Assembly (NCBI GenBank): GCA_009926815.1
Contig: RFOC01000098.1
Coordinates: 1-7,571 of the forward strand
From: Planctomycetota bacterium
GTDB taxonomy: Bacteria; Planctomycetota; Phycisphaerae; Phycisphaerales; SM1A02
Direction: 5' to 3'
DNA: 7,571 nucleotides
Both the position numbers and the translations under genes were made by a program. Every line of letters begins with the position of its first letter. Position 1 is the stretch's first letter. Shown in pieces: positions 5,796 through 7,571 of the stretch. The notes beneath the pieces are model-generated. The model worked only from the letters and a program-made list of their open reading frames with translations. It was not told the origin of the DNA and ran no database searches.

Positions 5796-5980
5796 TTCCC
5801 GCCCTCCACGAGGCACAGAACCTCACCCTGAGGCCGCCTCTTTGAACAAATAAGAACCAGCCCACCAGGCACGAGCCGGGTGGCCACTCTCCCAGAGGCG
5901 GTTCGGATGGACCGGACCTCCTCCCTCCACAAGTCCTTACGCGAGGCTCCCCAAGACCTGTTGCATACCCCCGGGAAAAT
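5796..5980. other. Gene-free leader upstream of the PEP-CTERM-like pair
   Basis: About 185 bp lie between the end of the dus gene and the start of the PEP-CTERM-like gene, both on the minus strand. It contains the Shine-Dalgarno GGAGG (5803-5807) and a small AT-rich island (5841-5857, TTATTT on the minus strand), the likeliest promoter zone, though no paired -35/-10 is convincing. I see no terminator hairpin after dus. Open frames here are shadows. Confidence 0.35.
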
Positions 5981-7069
5981 TCACTCGATGGGAGCGTGGG
6001 CCCCGTGTGAAACACCGGTAACCACGTCCCTTTCCGGCGTTATCCAGGGACCGATGGCATCCCGCATGGCCTGGGTGCTTGTGGCAAGACGGATGGCCTC
6101 CTTCAGGGGCTTGATGTGGCCCATGGTCTTGCCGTACCAGCTGATCCTCTTCCGCATGGTGTCCACCGCGTGCCGGCCGGGGATGTAGCGGTCGAGCAGG
6201 TCCAGGTGCCGAAGGATGGTCCGACACTTCTGGTTGAAGGAGGGTTCCGGGCATGGTTGGCCCGTCCGGAGAAGGTGCCACGCCTGACGGAACACCCAGG
6301 GCGTGCGAAGGGCGCCCCGCCCGATCATCACGCCCGCGCAGCCACTCTGGCGCATGCGAGCGGGCACATGCTCCGCCTCGGTGATGTCGCCGTTGCCGAT
6401 CACGGGAATGCGGTCCACCGCGGCCACCACCTCGCCGATGCGGTTCCAGTCCGCCTCGCCGCTGAACAGCTGGCAGGTGAAGCGGCCGTGCACGGTCACT
6501 GCCGCGATGCCTGCCTGTTCCAGGTCACGGGCCAGCGACGGGGCCACGAACCGCTCGGGATCCCAGCCGAGCCGAACCTTGGCCGTGACGGGCACCCGTC
6601 CATTGGAGTGACGCTCCACCGCCCGCACGATGCGCTCGGCCAGTTGCACGGTGTGGCCTGGTTCGCACAGCAACAGCGAACCGCCATTGCGCTTGGCCAC
6701 CTTGTCCACCGGACAGCCCATGTTGATGTCGATCAGGCGGGCACCATGCTCGATGGCCCAGAGGGCCGCCTCGGGCAGCGGGTCGGTCCAGTTGCCGTAG
6801 AGCTGCATGCCGCACGGCTGGTCGAGTCCATTGGTGCTGGCCAGCTCCATGCTGCGGCCGGTCTCGCGCAGCAGCGCGTGACAGTTCAGCAGGTCGGTGC
6901 TCGCCAGGCCCACGCCGCCCTGTTCGCGGCAGAGAATCCGGAACGCCAGATCGCAGTGGCCCGCGATCGGCGCCAGCAGCAGGGGTGTTTCGAGCGTCAG
7001 CGGACCGATGCGGAGCATGGGGGAAGTGTGCCATGGCCGGCAGGTTGCGGCCTGCGGCCGGAGAAGCAT
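5981..7069 (-). CDS. dusB: tRNA-dihydrouridine synthase, DusB type
   Basis: This 362-residue FMN/NADPH enzyme reduces uridines in tRNA to dihydrouridine. After a 17-residue extension the sequence follows DusB: MLRIGPL at 18-24, APIAGHCD at 33-40, IDINMGCP at 113-120 with catalytic Cys119, TAKVRLGW with its substrate-binding Lys, TVHGRF, LFSGEADW, IPVIGNGDI, VMIGRGALRTPWVFR, and KRISWYGKTMGH. Length and order fit the Dus superfamily. The usual APMAGVTD is APIAGHCD, with Cys39 in place of Thr. Start choice: ATG 7069 immediately follows the upstream stop (TGAATG) and has GAAGGG at 7077-7082. ATG 7018 matches the canonical DusB N-terminus but has no Shine-Dalgarno. The long form is preferred on context, although residues 1-17 are not family sequence. 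Confidence 0.93.
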   Translation of the reverse strand: MLLRPQAATCRPWHTSPMLRIGPLTLETPLLLAPIAGHCDLAFRILCREQGGVGLASTDLLNCHALLRETGRSMELASTNGLDQPCGMQLYGNWTDPLPEAALWAIEHGARLIDINMGCPVDKVAKRNGGSLLLCEPGHTVQLAERIVRAVERHSNGRVPVTAKVRLGWDPERFVAPSLARDLEQAGIAAVTVHGRFTCQLFSGEADWNRIGEVVAAVDRIPVIGNGDITEAEHVPARMRQSGCAGVMIGRGALRTPWVFRQAWHLLRTGQPCPEPSFNQKCRTILRHLDLLDRYIPGRHAVDTMRKRISWYGKTMGHIKPLKEAIRLATSTQAMRDAIGPWITPERDVVTGVSHGAHAPIE

Positions 7070-7571
7070 TCACCCACCCTTCATCTGGTCCACACCGGCC
7101 GCTTCCAAACGGTACAGCCCGATCAGGAAGTTGCCTGCCGCGAAGGGCTCCACCACCAGCCGTCCTCGCACGGTGCCGAAGCTGATGCTGTGCCTGGCGC
7201 CCAGCTTGATCGGCTCCGCCAGCGTGGCCTCGATGCAATCGAAGGGCGTTGGTGGAAGACCGATGCAGCAGCCATCCCACCGGTTCTTCATGGCCAGCAA
7301 TTCGCTGGTTCGCTCGCCCCAGAGTGGGGGCGCCAGGAAGGCGCTGATCCGCACCCACTGGCCGTTCAGGAACATGATGTGCGGCGGCGGAGCCACCCGC
7401 CCCGCGCCGGCATCCATCGTCTCGGCCGCGCTGGCCAGCAGTGGCCAGCCAATGACGAAGGGATCCTGCTCGCTGCCCGATCCGGTGACCGTGAAGCGCC
7501 CATCCAATCTCAACGATCCGTCGGGCTGTCGTTCGATGCCAGCTGTCGCGGAGGGCGCGGGGGACTGGATC
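7070..7571 (-). CDS. DUF3299-like protein, 5' end beyond window
   Basis: The frame is open to the right edge with no stop, so the gene is cut by the window. The visible part is 166 residues. The TTG at 7513 is unlikely to be the start. The sequence fits the DUF3299 pattern: FVIGWPLLASA, then GQWVRISAFLAPPL, then LLAMKNRWDGCCIGLPPTPFD with adjacent cysteines at 7265-7270, then a final strand FGTVRGRLVVEPF and LIGLYRLEA. In this family the block GxxVxIxGFMxP ... CCxGxPP is typical. Its function is not established. The visible part shows no signal peptide, which may lie upstream. The gene directly precedes dusB, with a TGA-ATG junction. Confidence 0.7.
   Translation of the reverse strand, partial: IQSPAPSATAGIERQPDGSLRLDGRFTVTGSGSEQDPFVIGWPLLASAAETMDAGAGRVAPPPHIMFLNGQWVRISAFLAPPLWGERTSELLAMKNRWDGCCIGLPPTPFDCIEATLAEPIKLGARHSISFGTVRGRLVVEPFAAGNFLIGLYRLEAAGVDQMKGG
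7077..7082 (-). promoter_or_regulatory. Shine-Dalgarno and TGA-ATG junction that favour the long Dus start
   Basis: Read on the minus strand, GAAGGG lies 7 nt before the ATG at 7069, within the last codons of the DUF3299-like gene, whose TGA directly abuts that ATG. This arrangement suggests translational coupling. The inner ATG at 7018 has no such site. Confidence 0.6.

Noticed and set aside
5386..6015. Minus-strand open frame of 209 codons spanning the leader
   Set aside because: It overlaps the PEP-CTERM-like gene in another frame and has no motif or supported start.
1..7571. CRISPR array, insertion sequence, integron, tRNA, rRNA, defence or toxin-antitoxin system
   Set aside because: I saw no regular direct repeats, terminal inverted repeats, transposase motifs or cloverleaf-like sequence, and no gene of those families on either strand.

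Overview
This is a GC-rich bacterial window in which almost all sequence is coding. Two tandem secreted proteins carry PEP-CTERM-like tails (VPAPG / VPGPG, a hydrophobic stretch, then an RRR tail). There is also a DUF3299-like protein and a small FlgM. Together these suggest a planctomycete, probably of the Phycisphaerae type. That assignment is inference from gene content and protein style, since no marker RNA is present.

Left edge (1-504): a minus-strand flgM-like anti-sigma-28 gene is followed by a perfect 11-bp hairpin at the window edge. It is divergent from the next gene across about 140 bp.

Centre-left (505-4239, plus strand): five tightly packed genes look like one operon. They are a secreted protein with two SPOR-like repeats, holB (DNA polymerase III delta prime), a CYTH/triphosphate tunnel protein, atpC (F1 ATP synthase epsilon) and scpB (condensin accessory subunit). 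The first three are joined by ATGA stop/start overlaps. atpC has its own Shine-Dalgarno sequence and a possible internal promoter. scpB starts 10 bp after atpC. The operon mixes replication, chromosome condensation and energy functions. atpC and scpB are both separated from their usual partners (atpD and scpA).

Centre-right (4240-5980): a 10-bp hairpin with an A/T-tract sits between the convergent operon and a minus-strand pair of PEP-CTERM-type secreted proteins. The pair appear to be distant paralogues of each other. A hairpin lies in the leader of the downstream one. About 185 bp upstream of the pair holds no gene.

Right edge (5981-7571, minus strand): a DUF3299-like gene, cut by the window end, is directly followed (TGA-ATG) by a DusB-type tRNA-dihydrouridine synthase.

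Most genes are housekeeping. I see no mobile element, CRISPR array, tRNA, rRNA, phage or defence system. The points most worth a second look are the tandem PEP-CTERM paralogues, the orphan atpC in a replication/condensin operon, the altered ExExK motif of the CYTH protein, and the tandem SPOR-like protein.
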